NCBI RefSeq assembly: GCF_050717515.1
Contig: NZ_JBOITL010000036.1
Location: 248,001-312,000, forward strand
Origin: Clostridium_AD sp050717515
Lineage (GTDB): Bacteria; Bacillota; Clostridia; Clostridiales; Clostridiaceae
Direction: 5' to 3'
Length of the DNA stretch: 64,000 nt
This document shows positions 9,674 through 18,540 of this stretch, one piece after another. A program made the position numbers and the translations under genes. A model generated the notes under the pieces. It saw nothing but the letters and a program-made list of their open reading frames with translations. It ran no database searches and was not told the DNA's origin. How positions within the stretch are numbered: position 1 is the first letter of the stretch; every line of letters starts with the position of its first letter.

Positions 9674-10252
9674 TTACTGAACATCCATGCCTGCACTAAA
9701 TGCCTTCTTATTTATTTCTATGGCTTTAGGAGGTACTATCTCACTAATAACTTCTTCCCAGTTTATATTTTCTAATTTAAGTACTTTAATTAAAGCTCCT
9801 AGTAAAACTACATTTTGAGCTTTAATATTTCCAAGATCTTTAGCGATTTCAGCTGCATTAATAACTACTATGTTATGGACCACTTCGGTTAATCTTTCGT
9901 TTACATTTTCAGGATATTTTTCTTTGCCTATTAAAACTGGTATAGGATATATTTCATAATCATTAACTACCATATAACCATCTTTCTTTAAATAAGGTAA
10001 ATATCTAGCTGCTTCACTTTTTTCGAAGGATACTATTACATCTACTTTACCTTTTTCTATTAGAGGTGAATAAACCTTCTTTCCAAATCTTACTTGTGTC
10101 GTAACACTTCCACCTCTTTGAGCCATGCCGTGAACTTCTGACATTTTTACATCATATCCACTTTTCAAAAGTCCTTCTGTCAAAATTTTAGATGCTAAAA
10201 TAGTTCCTTGCCCACCTACACCTACAAATAATACATTTTTATTTTCGCACAT
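9674..10252 (-). CDS. iorB: Indolepyruvate:ferredoxin oxidoreductase, beta subunit
   Basis: 192 aa, normal length. Pyruvate ferredoxin/flavodoxin oxidoreductase gamma-type fold with NVLFVGVGGQGTILASKILTEGL and the substrate-side SEVHGMAQRGGSV motif. It partners IorA to oxidise aryl-2-oxoacids such as indolepyruvate and phenylpyruvate to aryl-acetyl-CoA plus CO2 with reduced ferredoxin. The start lies 2 nt after the iorA stop, implying translational coupling. Cytosolic. Confidence 0.95.
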   Translation of the reverse strand: MCENKNVLFVGVGGQGTILASKILTEGLLKSGYDVKMSEVHGMAQRGGSVTTQVRFGKKVYSPLIEKGKVDVIVSFEKSEAARYLPYLKKDGYMVVNDYEIYPIPVLIGKEKYPENVNERLTEVVHNIVVINAAEIAKDLGNIKAQNVVLLGALIKVLKLENINWEEVISEIVPPKAIEINKKAFSAGMDVQ

Positions 10253-10254
10253 AG

Positions 10255-12021
10255 TTATTCACCAACCTTTTCTATAGCTTTAAATGGGCATACTTGCAAA
10301 CATATTCCGCAGCCATTACACATGGTAGCGTCTATAGTTACAACTCCATTTTGGAATTTTATTGCCGGACAGCCTACTTTTAAGCAAGCCTTACACTTTT
10401 TACATTTCTCTTGATTAATAATACACTTAATTCCTGTTCTAGCTTTAAGTACATCCTTAATTAATGCACAAGGTTGTTTTGTAATGATTACAAAAGGCTC
10501 TGTGCTATCATGTGCTTCTTTCACTGCACTCTTAGTCTCATCTAGTTTATATGGATCTACTACTCTTATATTTTCTGCTTTAATACCACAGGCAAGAACT
10601 AACTGCTCAATATCAATCATAGGTGCAGGAGTTCCTTGAAGAGTTTTTCCTGTACCAGGATTTTCTTGATGTCCTGTCATTCCAGTAATTCTATTATCTA
10701 GTATACAAGTAACTATCGGCGTATTATTATATACTGCATTTATAAGCCCTGTTACTCCTGAATGGAAGAACGTCGAGTCTCCAATAAAAGCAAAAACTTT
10801 TTTATCATCTCTACAGGCAACCATATTGGCTCTTTCAATTCCTGTACCTGCTGAAATTGAAGCTCCCATACATATAACTGTATCTGTTACACTAAGAGGT
10901 GCTACCATACCTAATGTATAGCATCCTATATCACCAGATGATATTATATCTTTATATTTAGATACTTCATAGAAAATTCCTCTATGTGGGCAACCTGGGC
11001 ATAATACTGGTGGTCTTGATGGGGCTTGTACATCCGTTGTATAAGTAAGGTCATTAACTTCACCTAAAACAGCTTTTCTTATTATGTCAGGGTTTAATTC
11101 ATCACAAATAGGAATTATTTCTTTTCCTGTACACTTGATTCCCATTGCCTTTATTTCAGTTTCCAAATATGGGTCATTCTCTTCTATTATATAAAGTTTT
11201 TCAACTTTAGCTGCAAATTCTTTAATCATTTCATCAGGAAGAGGATAACTCATTCCTATTTTTAAATATGAAGCATTATCGCCTAAAACTTCTTTAGCAT
11301 ATTGATAAGAAATACCGCTTGTAATTATTCCTATTTTATTATTACCCATTTCTATTCTATTCAAAGTCGAAGTATTAGAATATTGTCTTAATGCTTGTAA
11401 TCTTTCTTCTACTTCATAATGCTTAGCTTTTGAATTTGCTGGCGTCATAATGTACTTCTTAATATTCTTTTCGTAGGGTTTAACTTCTACTGATTTTTTC
11501 TCTCCAAGCTCTAGTGCAGATTTAGAGTGACATACTCTTGTAGTAACTCTAAATAAGACAAGAGTATCGTATTTTTCACTAATCTCATAAGCTGCTTTCA
11601 TATAGTCTAAGCATTCTTGTGAATCAGATGGTTCTACCATGGCTACTTTAGCATGTGGTGCATAGTATCTATTATCTTGCTCATTTTGTGACGAATGCAT
11701 TCCAGGGTCATCTGCTGTAACCACAACAAATCCTCCATTAACGCCTTCATAAGCCATTGTAAATAAAGGGTCAGCAGCTACATTTAGTCCTACATGCTTC
11801 ATAGTAGTTAGTGCTCTTGCTCCCCCAATAGATGCGCCGGATGCAACTTCGAATGCTACTTTTTCATTAGGTGCCCATTCTGCATAAACGCCTTCATATT
11901 TCGCAAGATTTTCAAGTATTTCTGTACTAGGTGTTCCTGGGTAAGCTGAAGCTATATGGCATCCAGCCTCATAAGCACCTCTTGCAATAGCCTCATTCCC
12001 TGACATTATTATTTTTTTCAT
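10255..12021 (-). CDS. iorA: Indolepyruvate:ferredoxin oxidoreductase, alpha subunit
   Basis: 588 aa. N-terminal pyrimidine-binding domain (GNEAIARGAYEAGCHIASAYPGTP split over residues 6-29), a middle domain, then a C-terminal TPP-binding domain with ICMGASISAGTGIERAN and GDSTFFHSGVTGLINAVYN. Two C-terminal 4Fe-4S clusters (CKKCKACLKVGC and CNGCGICLQVCP) are present. The enzyme oxidises aromatic 2-oxoacids in amino-acid fermentation. ATG at 12021 follows AAGGAGG by 9 nt; the open frame to 12054 runs into the repeated palindromic leader. It sits between ptb and iorB, suggesting aryl- or acyl-CoA made here is passed to an acyl-phosphate step. Confidence 0.96.
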   Translation of the reverse strand: MKKIIMSGNEAIARGAYEAGCHIASAYPGTPSTEILENLAKYEGVYAEWAPNEKVAFEVASGASIGGARALTTMKHVGLNVAADPLFTMAYEGVNGGFVVVTADDPGMHSSQNEQDNRYYAPHAKVAMVEPSDSQECLDYMKAAYEISEKYDTLVLFRVTTRVCHSKSALELGEKKSVEVKPYEKNIKKYIMTPANSKAKHYEVEERLQALRQYSNTSTLNRIEMGNNKIGIITSGISYQYAKEVLGDNASYLKIGMSYPLPDEMIKEFAAKVEKLYIIEENDPYLETEIKAMGIKCTGKEIIPICDELNPDIIRKAVLGEVNDLTYTTDVQAPSRPPVLCPGCPHRGIFYEVSKYKDIISSGDIGCYTLGMVAPLSVTDTVICMGASISAGTGIERANMVACRDDKKVFAFIGDSTFFHSGVTGLINAVYNNTPIVTCILDNRITGMTGHQENPGTGKTLQGTPAPMIDIEQLVLACGIKAENIRVVDPYKLDETKSAVKEAHDSTEPFVIITKQPCALIKDVLKARTGIKCIINQEKCKKCKACLKVGCPAIKFQNGVVTIDATMCNGCGICLQVCPFKAIEKVGE

Positions 12022-12030
12022 ATATTTTTT

Positions 12031-12085
12031 CCTCCTTGTATTCCTCATGGGCACTCAACAATTATCAATTGTTGAGCTCCCTCTA
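12031..12085 (-). repeat. Palindromic leader element before iorA
   Basis: Minus-strand order: GAGGGAGC, a perfect palindrome (12054-12076, arms CTCAACAATT/AATTGTTGAG, loop of 3), a spacer with GAGGAATAC, then AAGGAGG. Same layout as the tandem copies before the orphan gene at 9.4 kb. Confidence 0.6.
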
Positions 12086-12100
12086 ATAGCTTTTTAATTT

Positions 12101-12997
12101 TTAAACTACCACTGCTCCAAGAGCTATAGCATATAATTTCGATTTTGCACTATCAGCCCTGGAAACCAATACTACTGGACATTTTGCTCCTACTATAATT
12201 CCCGCGCTTTCAGCTTTTGCAAAGTAGGTAAGAGACTTACCTAAAAAGTTTCCAGCCTCTATATTAGGTACAAGTAAAATATCACTATCACCAGCTACAT
12301 CGCTAATAATACCCTTATGCTCTGCCGCCTCCTTTGAGATTGCGTTATCTAGCCCCAAAGGACCATCTATTAAACAACCTTTTATTTGTCCCCTTTTATT
12401 CATTAATGATAGTGCTGCAGCATCTAGTGTTGCCTGCATTGAAGGGTTAATAACTTCCACAGCGCAAATAGGAGCAACTTTTGGAATATCTATTTGCAAG
12501 GCATGTGCTACTACTACTGCATTATTAATTATTTCAATTTTTTCTTTAAGTTCAGGGCAGGTAACCATACCTCCATCAGTTAAAAACAATAATTTGTGGT
12601 AAGTAGGTACATCATAAACCATAACATGTGATAAAAGTCCTTTACCTCTTAAGTTGGCTTCTTTGTTTAACACTGCTTTTAATAAATCAGAAGTACCAAG
12701 CATCCCTTTCATAATGAAATGAGCCTCGCCCCTGGATACAAGTTCTACAGCTCTTGCTGCAGCTTTTATTATGTTTTTCTCATTTACAATTCTAATACCT
12801 TCAAGATTTAAATTTTCAGAAGATGCAATTTCCACTATTTTATCTTCATCACCAACTAATATGGCATCAACAATTTGTAATTTAACTGCTTCTACCACAG
12901 CCTTTAAAACTATGCTATCTTGTGCTACAGCTACTGATAATATTTTTTTTTCTTTACCTATAGCAAGTTCTATTAACTCATCAAGTCTTTTAATCAT
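12101..12997 (-). CDS. ptb: Phosphate butyryltransferase-type acyltransferase
   Basis: 298 aa, matching the phosphate acetyl/butyryltransferase family at the usual Ptb length. Typical stretches are FIMKGMLGTSDLLKAVLNKE, FLTDGGMVTCPELKEKI, CLIDGPLGLDNAIS and AESAGIIVGAKCPVVLVSRAD. It should exchange the CoA of a short acyl-CoA for phosphate; with a kinase encoded elsewhere this yields ATP. No butyrate kinase follows here. Instead iorA and iorB come next, so the physiological acyl group may derive from amino acids rather than butyryl-CoA (inference). ATG at 12997 has AAGGGG 9 nt upstream. Confidence 0.88.
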   Translation of the reverse strand: MIKRLDELIELAIGKEKKILSVAVAQDSIVLKAVVEAVKLQIVDAILVGDEDKIVEIASSENLNLEGIRIVNEKNIIKAAARAVELVSRGEAHFIMKGMLGTSDLLKAVLNKEANLRGKGLLSHVMVYDVPTYHKLLFLTDGGMVTCPELKEKIEIINNAVVVAHALQIDIPKVAPICAVEVINPSMQATLDAAALSLMNKRGQIKGCLIDGPLGLDNAISKEAAEHKGIISDVAGDSDILLVPNIEAGNFLGKSLTYFAKAESAGIIVGAKCPVVLVSRADSAKSKLYAIALGAVVV

Positions 12998-13048
12998 GAT
13001 CTAGCCCCTTTCTCTTAACCTACGTAATACTATTTAAATACTTAAAAA

Positions 13049-14479
13049 TTATAAATCATAGTACAATTGGAATTCTATTGGTGATGGAACTGGAATTACC
13101 TTTTTTATTTCCTTTTCATATTTAAACTTAATCCAGGTATTAATAAAATGTTCATCAAATACGTTGCCTTTTAATAAGAAGCTAGAATCACTTTTAAGTG
13201 CTTCAAGAGCTTCATCTAAAGATCTTGGTAAGGTCTCAATTTTATTTCTTTCTTCCTCGGGCAAATCAAAAACGTTTACATCATATGGTCCAAAACCTTC
13301 AACTGTGGGGTTAATTTTATTTTCAATACCGTCAATACCAGCCATAAGTAGTGCAGAATATGCTAAGTATGGATTTGCTGTAGCATCTGATGGTCTAAAT
13401 TCAAATCTTCTAGCTTCTGGATCTTTAATATATCCCGGAATTCTTATTACTGCACTTCTATTTCCTGTAGCAAAACAAATTGACACTGGTGCTTCAAAAC
13501 CCGGTACTAATCTTTTATAAGAATTAGTTGAGGGATTGGTAAATGCAAGTAACGCCTTAGAATGCTTTAATATTCCACCAATGAAATATAGAGCAGTTTC
13601 ACTCATTTGAGAGTATCCATTTTCATCAAAGAAAAGGTTTTTTCCATTTTTTCTTAAAAGCATATGAACGTGCATTCCACTTCCTGCTTCTCCAAATAAT
13701 GGTTTAGGCATAAAAGTAGCTGTTTTTCCGTGGGCAACTGCTTCATTTTTAATTAGGTACTTTGCCATCATTGTAGCATCAGCCATTTTAGTCATTTGAC
13801 CGAGTTCTACCTCTACTTCAAGTTGGCCAGCGGATCCTACCTCATGATGATGATATTTAACGTCTATGCCCATCTCTTCGAGTTTCAAACAAATTTCACT
13901 TCTTAGATCATTATTAAGATCATAAGGTAAGCCTAAATGATAACTTTTTTGGAAAGGTGCTTTATATCCAAAATTTTCTTCTTTGTTATTGGTATTCCAT
14001 GGTGCTTGCTTAGAATCTATGAAAACCTCTTGATGATGGCTTGTAACTTCATAATTTATGTGGTCAAATATGTAAAACTCAAATTCAGGTCCTATTGCAT
14101 ATTCATCAGCTATTCCCAATTCTCTCATATATTTTTCTGCTTTTTCAGCTATAAACCTTGGATCACCAGAAAACCTTCCTTCATTTTTGCCAAGAGTGTA
14201 CATATTTGCAATCATACTTAAAGTTGGTATCTTGCAATATGGATCAACAAAAGCTGTGGTCATATCAGGAAGAAATCTCATATCTGAATCCTCTATAGTT
14301 GAATATCCATAACTGGAGCCATCAAACCCTATTCCTTCAGAAAAAGTCTTTTCAGATAGCCTCTCAACAGGTATAGTTAAATGATTCCATCGCCCCGGTA
14401 ACGTTACTACTTTAAAATCTATAAATTTAATGTTATTTTGTTTTATAAACTCTTGTACTTGACTAATATTATTAAACAT
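13049..14479 (-). CDS. glnA: Type I glutamine synthetase
   Basis: 476 aa. GS beta-grasp start, then catalytic-domain motifs EVGSAGQLEVEVELG (metal ligands), KPLFGEAGSGMHVHMLL, VPGFEAPVSICFATGNRSAVIRIP and FEFRPSDATANPYLA. It makes glutamine from glutamate, ammonia and ATP. The C-terminal stretch aligned with the enterobacterial adenylylation loop reads NVFDLPEEE, with Phe where regulated GSI-beta enzymes have Tyr, so adenylylation there is unlikely. Length and the extra C-terminal segment resemble GSI-beta more than the 444-aa Bacillus type. A good promoter lies just upstream. ATG at 14479 has GGGGG upstream. Confidence 0.95.
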   Translation of the reverse strand: MFNNISQVQEFIKQNNIKFIDFKVVTLPGRWNHLTIPVERLSEKTFSEGIGFDGSSYGYSTIEDSDMRFLPDMTTAFVDPYCKIPTLSMIANMYTLGKNEGRFSGDPRFIAEKAEKYMRELGIADEYAIGPEFEFYIFDHINYEVTSHHQEVFIDSKQAPWNTNNKEENFGYKAPFQKSYHLGLPYDLNNDLRSEICLKLEEMGIDVKYHHHEVGSAGQLEVEVELGQMTKMADATMMAKYLIKNEAVAHGKTATFMPKPLFGEAGSGMHVHMLLRKNGKNLFFDENGYSQMSETALYFIGGILKHSKALLAFTNPSTNSYKRLVPGFEAPVSICFATGNRSAVIRIPGYIKDPEARRFEFRPSDATANPYLAYSALLMAGIDGIENKINPTVEGFGPYDVNVFDLPEEERNKIETLPRSLDEALEALKSDSSFLLKGNVFDEHFINTWIKFKYEKEIKKVIPVPSPIEFQLYYDL

Positions 14480-14531
14480 TTATAAAAACCCCCTGCATCT
14501 TTATAGAAAAATTTTAAATATTCATAATTTT

Positions 14532-14559
14532 AGTATAATACATGATTTTTTTTTGTCAA
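14532..14559 (-). promoter_or_regulatory. Promoter of glnA
   Basis: On the minus strand TTGACA (14554-14559), a 16-nt spacer and TATACT (14532-14537), about 50 nt before the glnA start. No clear GlnR or TnrA box was recognised. Confidence 0.65.
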
Positions 14560-14589
14560 TTCAATCTGCTAAAGGATATAGAATAATTC

Positions 14590-14618
14590 AAAAAAAGTCA
14601 CAATATTTCAGTGACTTT
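14590..14618 (-). terminator. Terminator of the U32-mutS2 operon
   Basis: AAAGTCAC (14594-14601) pairs with GTGACTTT (14611-14618) beyond the stop of the FMN-dehydrogenase gene; a T-run follows on the minus strand. Confidence 0.75.
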
Positions 14619-14628
14619 CCCTTAAAAT

Positions 14629-15642
14629 TTAATATAAAATTCTTTTACTAATATTTTTTATAGATTTACACCCTGTAAGCACCATTGCTGATTTTAATTC
14701 ACTTTTCAAAAAATCAATGTAAGATTCTACACCCTCTGCCTTACCTCCAAAGGATGCTACTACAAAAGGCCTACCAATAAGTACTGCGTCTGCACCTAGT
14801 GCGAGCATTTTAAGTATATCTGCACCACTACGAACTCCACCATCAGCTAAAATGATTACTTTTCCCTTAACTGCTTTTGCTATTCCCTTAAGAACATCTG
14901 CAACACCCGGAGTTTGGTCTAATACTCTTCCTCCATGGTTTGACACTACAATTGCAGCTACCCCAGCTTCTACTGCAAGTTCTGCCTCATCTACCGTCAT
15001 TATCCCCTTAAGAATAAATGGAAGTTTCGTTGATTCAACAATTTCTCTAATTTCTTCTACAGTTTTAGGCATAACCGGTTTGCCAGCAAGGGCCAAGGTA
15101 ATAAGGCCACAGGCATCTATGTCCATTCCTATAGCGAATGCACCTGCTTTTTCTGCTAATTTTATTTTTTCTATAACATTTGCATTTTCCCAAGGCTTTA
15201 TTATTGCAATGCCATTTCCACCCAGTTTTTCTAATTGTTCAAGATTAGTTGTGAGAAAAGAATCTACAGCAGTATCTCCTACCATTGGGAAAATCCCTCC
15301 TGAGAGACATCCACGAATAACCCAAGAAATATAATCTTCTTCACTAAATTTACCACCCATATTTAAGGTAGTTCCGGATACGGGAGCAGCAAACACAGGC
15401 ATATCCATTTTTCTACCAAACAATTCTGTTGATGTATCAGGATTTTTAGCATCATGTATAGTTCTCATATTAAGTTTATAAGCTTTAAGTGATTCTATAT
15501 TAATTTTAAAAGCATCTCCAGTTCCTTTGCCACCCATTCCAGGTACCTCTCCAGCACAAGCAACTCCGTTACATATAGGACAAACTCTACAGCTCTTATT
15601 TAAATTACCTTTAGCTTCTTTTAAAACATCTTTATAATTCAT
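14629..15642 (-). CDS. FMN-dependent 2-hydroxyacid dehydrogenase/oxidase family protein
   Basis: 337 aa. TIM-barrel FMN enzyme of the lactate-oxidase/glycolate-oxidase family: MPVFAAPVSGTTLNMGG, LPFILKGIMTVDEAELAVEAG, the catalytic His/Arg motif VVSNHGGRVLDQTPG and phosphate-binding ILADGGVRSGADILKMLALGAD. Near the N-terminus a Cys-rich patch (CRVCPICNGVAC) is unusual for oxidases and typical of an anaerobic clade. The substrate is unknown; in an anaerobe it would act as a dehydrogenase with another acceptor. Last gene of a four-gene operon, 14 nt after the DUF523 gene. Confidence 0.85.
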   Translation of the reverse strand: MNYKDVLKEAKGNLNKSCRVCPICNGVACAGEVPGMGGKGTGDAFKINIESLKAYKLNMRTIHDAKNPDTSTELFGRKMDMPVFAAPVSGTTLNMGGKFSEEDYISWVIRGCLSGGIFPMVGDTAVDSFLTTNLEQLEKLGGNGIAIIKPWENANVIEKIKLAEKAGAFAIGMDIDACGLITLALAGKPVMPKTVEEIREIVESTKLPFILKGIMTVDEAELAVEAGVAAIVVSNHGGRVLDQTPGVADVLKGIAKAVKGKVIILADGGVRSGADILKMLALGADAVLIGRPFVVASFGGKAEGVESYIDFLKSELKSAMVLTGCKSIKNISKRILY

Positions 15643-15656
15643 GTTTTATTTCCCCC

Positions 15657-16118
15657 TTAGTCAAATTTGACTTCATCTAAATTTTCTTCTGTATAAATTT
15701 TTATGCCTTCGGATAATAATAACTCCGCAGTAACTCCATTACCAGATCTTTTAGTCCTACTAAAAGTTCCATCGTATATTTGCGATACTCCACAAGAAGG
15801 ACTTCCTGCTTTTAAAATAGCAATACTAGCAGAAGCTTCTACTGCTATTTTTAGTGTTTCATAAGCACCTTTTATAAACTCTGCAGTTACATCATCATCT
15901 TCTGAACCAAGAATTCTTGCTTTGCCCATTAACACATCGCATCCATTGCCATTTACAATTTCAGAAGGAGCCCTAGGAGTTTGCATACCCCCTAGTTGTT
16001 CCGGGCAAACAGGTATTGCCTTTCCTTCTTGCATAAGTTTAAGCACCCTCGCATCTAAATTATTGCCGCCATTGTACTTACAATTAATACCACATAAACA
16101 AGCGCTTACAATAATCAT
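15657..16118 (-). CDS. DUF523 family protein
   Basis: 153 aa. N-terminal IIVSACLCGINCKYNGGNN is diagnostic for DUF523, with further conserved CPEQLGGMQTPR and ILKAGSPSCGVSQIYDG, so four or five conserved cysteines that could bind metal or an Fe-S cluster. Function is undescribed. It lies in an operon between mutS2 and the FMN dehydrogenase, with a strong GGAGGAGG site before its ATG. Confidence 0.9.
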   Translation of the reverse strand: MIIVSACLCGINCKYNGGNNLDARVLKLMQEGKAIPVCPEQLGGMQTPRAPSEIVNGNGCDVLMGKARILGSEDDDVTAEFIKGAYETLKIAVEASASIAILKAGSPSCGVSQIYDGTFSRTKRSGNGVTAELLLSEGIKIYTEENLDEVKFD

Positions 16119-16158
16119 AGCCTCCTCCTCCTTTATTTCCCTGCAAATTAAGATCCAC

Positions 16159-18522
16159 CTATTTAAGTTCTACTACAGTAACTCCGCTACCACCTTCACC
16201 ATAATTTCCGAGTCTATAAGCTTTAGCATGACCATGCCTCTTTAGCATATCTGTAATAGTGTTTCTTAGAACTCCTGTTCCTTTGCCATGAATAATGGTA
16301 ATTTCTTTAAGTCCTCCTAAATAAGCATCATCTAAATACTTATCAACAGTATATATAGCTTCCTGCGCATCCATTCCTCTTAAATCTACGGAGGTGGATA
16401 CACTTCTTAAATTTAGCTTAAGCTCTCTCTTATTTATCTTCGCTTTTTTCTTTTCTTCCTGCGTAACCTTTGACTTGCGCAGATCATCTACTTTAACATT
16501 TATCTTCATAATACCTGCTTGAACTTGTACTTCACCGCGGCTATCAGGTTTTGAAATTACAATAACCTTCTGATCAAGAGATGGTAAATATACCTCTTGA
16601 CCTTCTTTTACAGTTTTTAGCTTTTCTCCTAGATCCTCATTGTTTTTTTGTACATGCTTATCTAAGCTTTCAAGCTTACCTTTGATTTTCATTCTTTCCT
16701 CTTCAAGCATTTGTCTTGCTTCAGATGGGAATCCCAGTTTTTCTAGTTCTCGCATATTTTTAAGAATAACATCAGATTCTTCCTTAGCATTTCTTACCAG
16801 CATTTTTGCTTCTCTTTGAGCTTCATACATTGCATTTTCTCTAATGTTTTCAAGTTTATATAATTTTTCCTGATATTTATCTTTTAACTTGCTAGCCTCT
16901 AGTTTCAAAACCTCTGCCATCCTAGCATCTTTTTCTGCCTTTATGCTCTTTTCTTGAAGACTTTGAACTAATTCTTCAAATTCTAAGGTTTCACTGGAAA
17001 TGTTTTCTCTAGCATCTTTAATAATATAATCAGGAAGGCCTAGCCTCTTAGAAATCTCAAAAGCATTGGATTTACCTGGCACTCCAATTATAAGCCTGTA
17101 AGTAGGACTTAGTGTGTCCACATTAAATTCTACAGAAGCATTTTCTACTCCTGTGGTTTTTAATGCATATCCTTTTAATTCACTATAATGTGTAGTTGCC
17201 ACTACTTTTGTCCCTCTTGCTCTTAAATTTTCTAGAATTGATACAGCAAGCGCTGCTCCCTCTGTGGGATCTGTTCCAGCACCTAATTCATCAAATAGAG
17301 CCAAGGTTTTTTTATCTGCTTTTTCAATTATATTTACTATATTTGTCATATGAGAAGAGAAAGTAGATAAGCTTTGTTCTATGCTTTGTTCATCACCTAT
17401 ATCTGCAAAAATTTCATTGAAAAAACTTACCATAGAACCATCTCTAGCTGGAATTAAAATCCCACTCATAGCCATTAACTGGATTAAGCCTACAGTTTTT
17501 AAAGTTACTGTTTTGCCACCAGTATTGGGTCCTGTTATTACTAGTGAGGTAAATCCTCTTCCTAAGTATATATTACTTGGCACTACTACCTTAGAGTCTA
17601 TCAAAGGGTGCCTGGCCTCAATTATATCTATTACTCCCTCATCATTAACACTGGGGATAATGGCATTAATTTCTATTGCGTATCTTGCTTTAGCAAAAAT
17701 AAAATCTAATTCCCATACTATATTTGCATTACTTGAAACAATATTTATATTTTCATATATTTTATAGGATAGTTCAGCTAAAATTCTTTCAACCTCAGCT
17801 TTTTCCTTTAGCATTATTTCTTTGATCTCATTGTTTAAATTCACCAAACTCATTGGCTCAATGAATAATGTAGCTCCAGAGGAACTCTGATCATGGACAA
17901 TACCCGGAACACTGCCTTTATGTTCTATTTTAACGGGAATTACATATCTATCCCCTCTTATAGTATAAAGACTTTCTTGAAGATATTTTGCATTAGATCT
18001 AACTAATGAATTTACCTTTTCCTTTACGGAAGAATTTTTTTCTTTTAGTGATTTTCTTAAATTAAAAAGTAAACTACTAGCTCTATCAGAAATTTCATCG
18101 TCACTTATTATGGCTATAAAAATTTCATCTTCTAGTTTTTTTATTGGTACAATCCCTATACATATATCTTCTAAAACTCTAGAGGTTTCGCCTCCTTTGC
18201 TTCCAACATAATTTTGAAATAATCTAGCACACCTAAGCATTTGAGCTATTCGAAGGAGTTGTGTGGGCATGAGAGCCGCACCTTTAGATGCTCTACTTAT
18301 GGCATCTCGAACGTCATATATCCCTTCAAAAGGTGCACTTCCTTTTTTTGATAGGAGTAATAGCGCCTCATTGGTCTCCTGCAAGTGTTCGCGTACTTCA
18401 TACATATTCGTGTAAGGTTCTAATTTTTCTATAATATCCTTGCCAGCTGTAGTATGAGTATATCCTTTGATTTTGTCTTTAATTTTATAATATTCTAAAA
18501 CTTTTAATGATTTAGTATTCAT
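16159..18522 (-). CDS. mutS2: MutS2 family ATPase/endonuclease
   Basis: 787 aa, full length. No mismatch-recognition domain; helical core, then the ATPase with Walker A ITGPNTGGKTVTLK, Walker B LALFDELGAGTDP and signature SSHMTNIVNIIEKA. A long coiled coil (about residues 515-630) and a C-terminal Smr nuclease domain with SVDLRGMDAQEAI and ITIIHGKGTGVLR follow. MutS2 is linked to suppression of recombination and to rescue of collided ribosomes. It starts 18 nt after the U32 gene, in the same operon. Confidence 0.96.
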   Translation of the reverse strand: MNTKSLKVLEYYKIKDKIKGYTHTTAGKDIIEKLEPYTNMYEVREHLQETNEALLLLSKKGSAPFEGIYDVRDAISRASKGAALMPTQLLRIAQMLRCARLFQNYVGSKGGETSRVLEDICIGIVPIKKLEDEIFIAIISDDEISDRASSLLFNLRKSLKEKNSSVKEKVNSLVRSNAKYLQESLYTIRGDRYVIPVKIEHKGSVPGIVHDQSSSGATLFIEPMSLVNLNNEIKEIMLKEKAEVERILAELSYKIYENINIVSSNANIVWELDFIFAKARYAIEINAIIPSVNDEGVIDIIEARHPLIDSKVVVPSNIYLGRGFTSLVITGPNTGGKTVTLKTVGLIQLMAMSGILIPARDGSMVSFFNEIFADIGDEQSIEQSLSTFSSHMTNIVNIIEKADKKTLALFDELGAGTDPTEGAALAVSILENLRARGTKVVATTHYSELKGYALKTTGVENASVEFNVDTLSPTYRLIIGVPGKSNAFEISKRLGLPDYIIKDARENISSETLEFEELVQSLQEKSIKAEKDARMAEVLKLEASKLKDKYQEKLYKLENIRENAMYEAQREAKMLVRNAKEESDVILKNMRELEKLGFPSEARQMLEEERMKIKGKLESLDKHVQKNNEDLGEKLKTVKEGQEVYLPSLDQKVIVISKPDSRGEVQVQAGIMKINVKVDDLRKSKVTQEEKKKAKINKRELKLNLRSVSTSVDLRGMDAQEAIYTVDKYLDDAYLGGLKEITIIHGKGTGVLRNTITDMLKRHGHAKAYRLGNYGEGGSGVTVVELK

Positions 18523-18540
18523 AGTTTCACCGTCTTTCCT

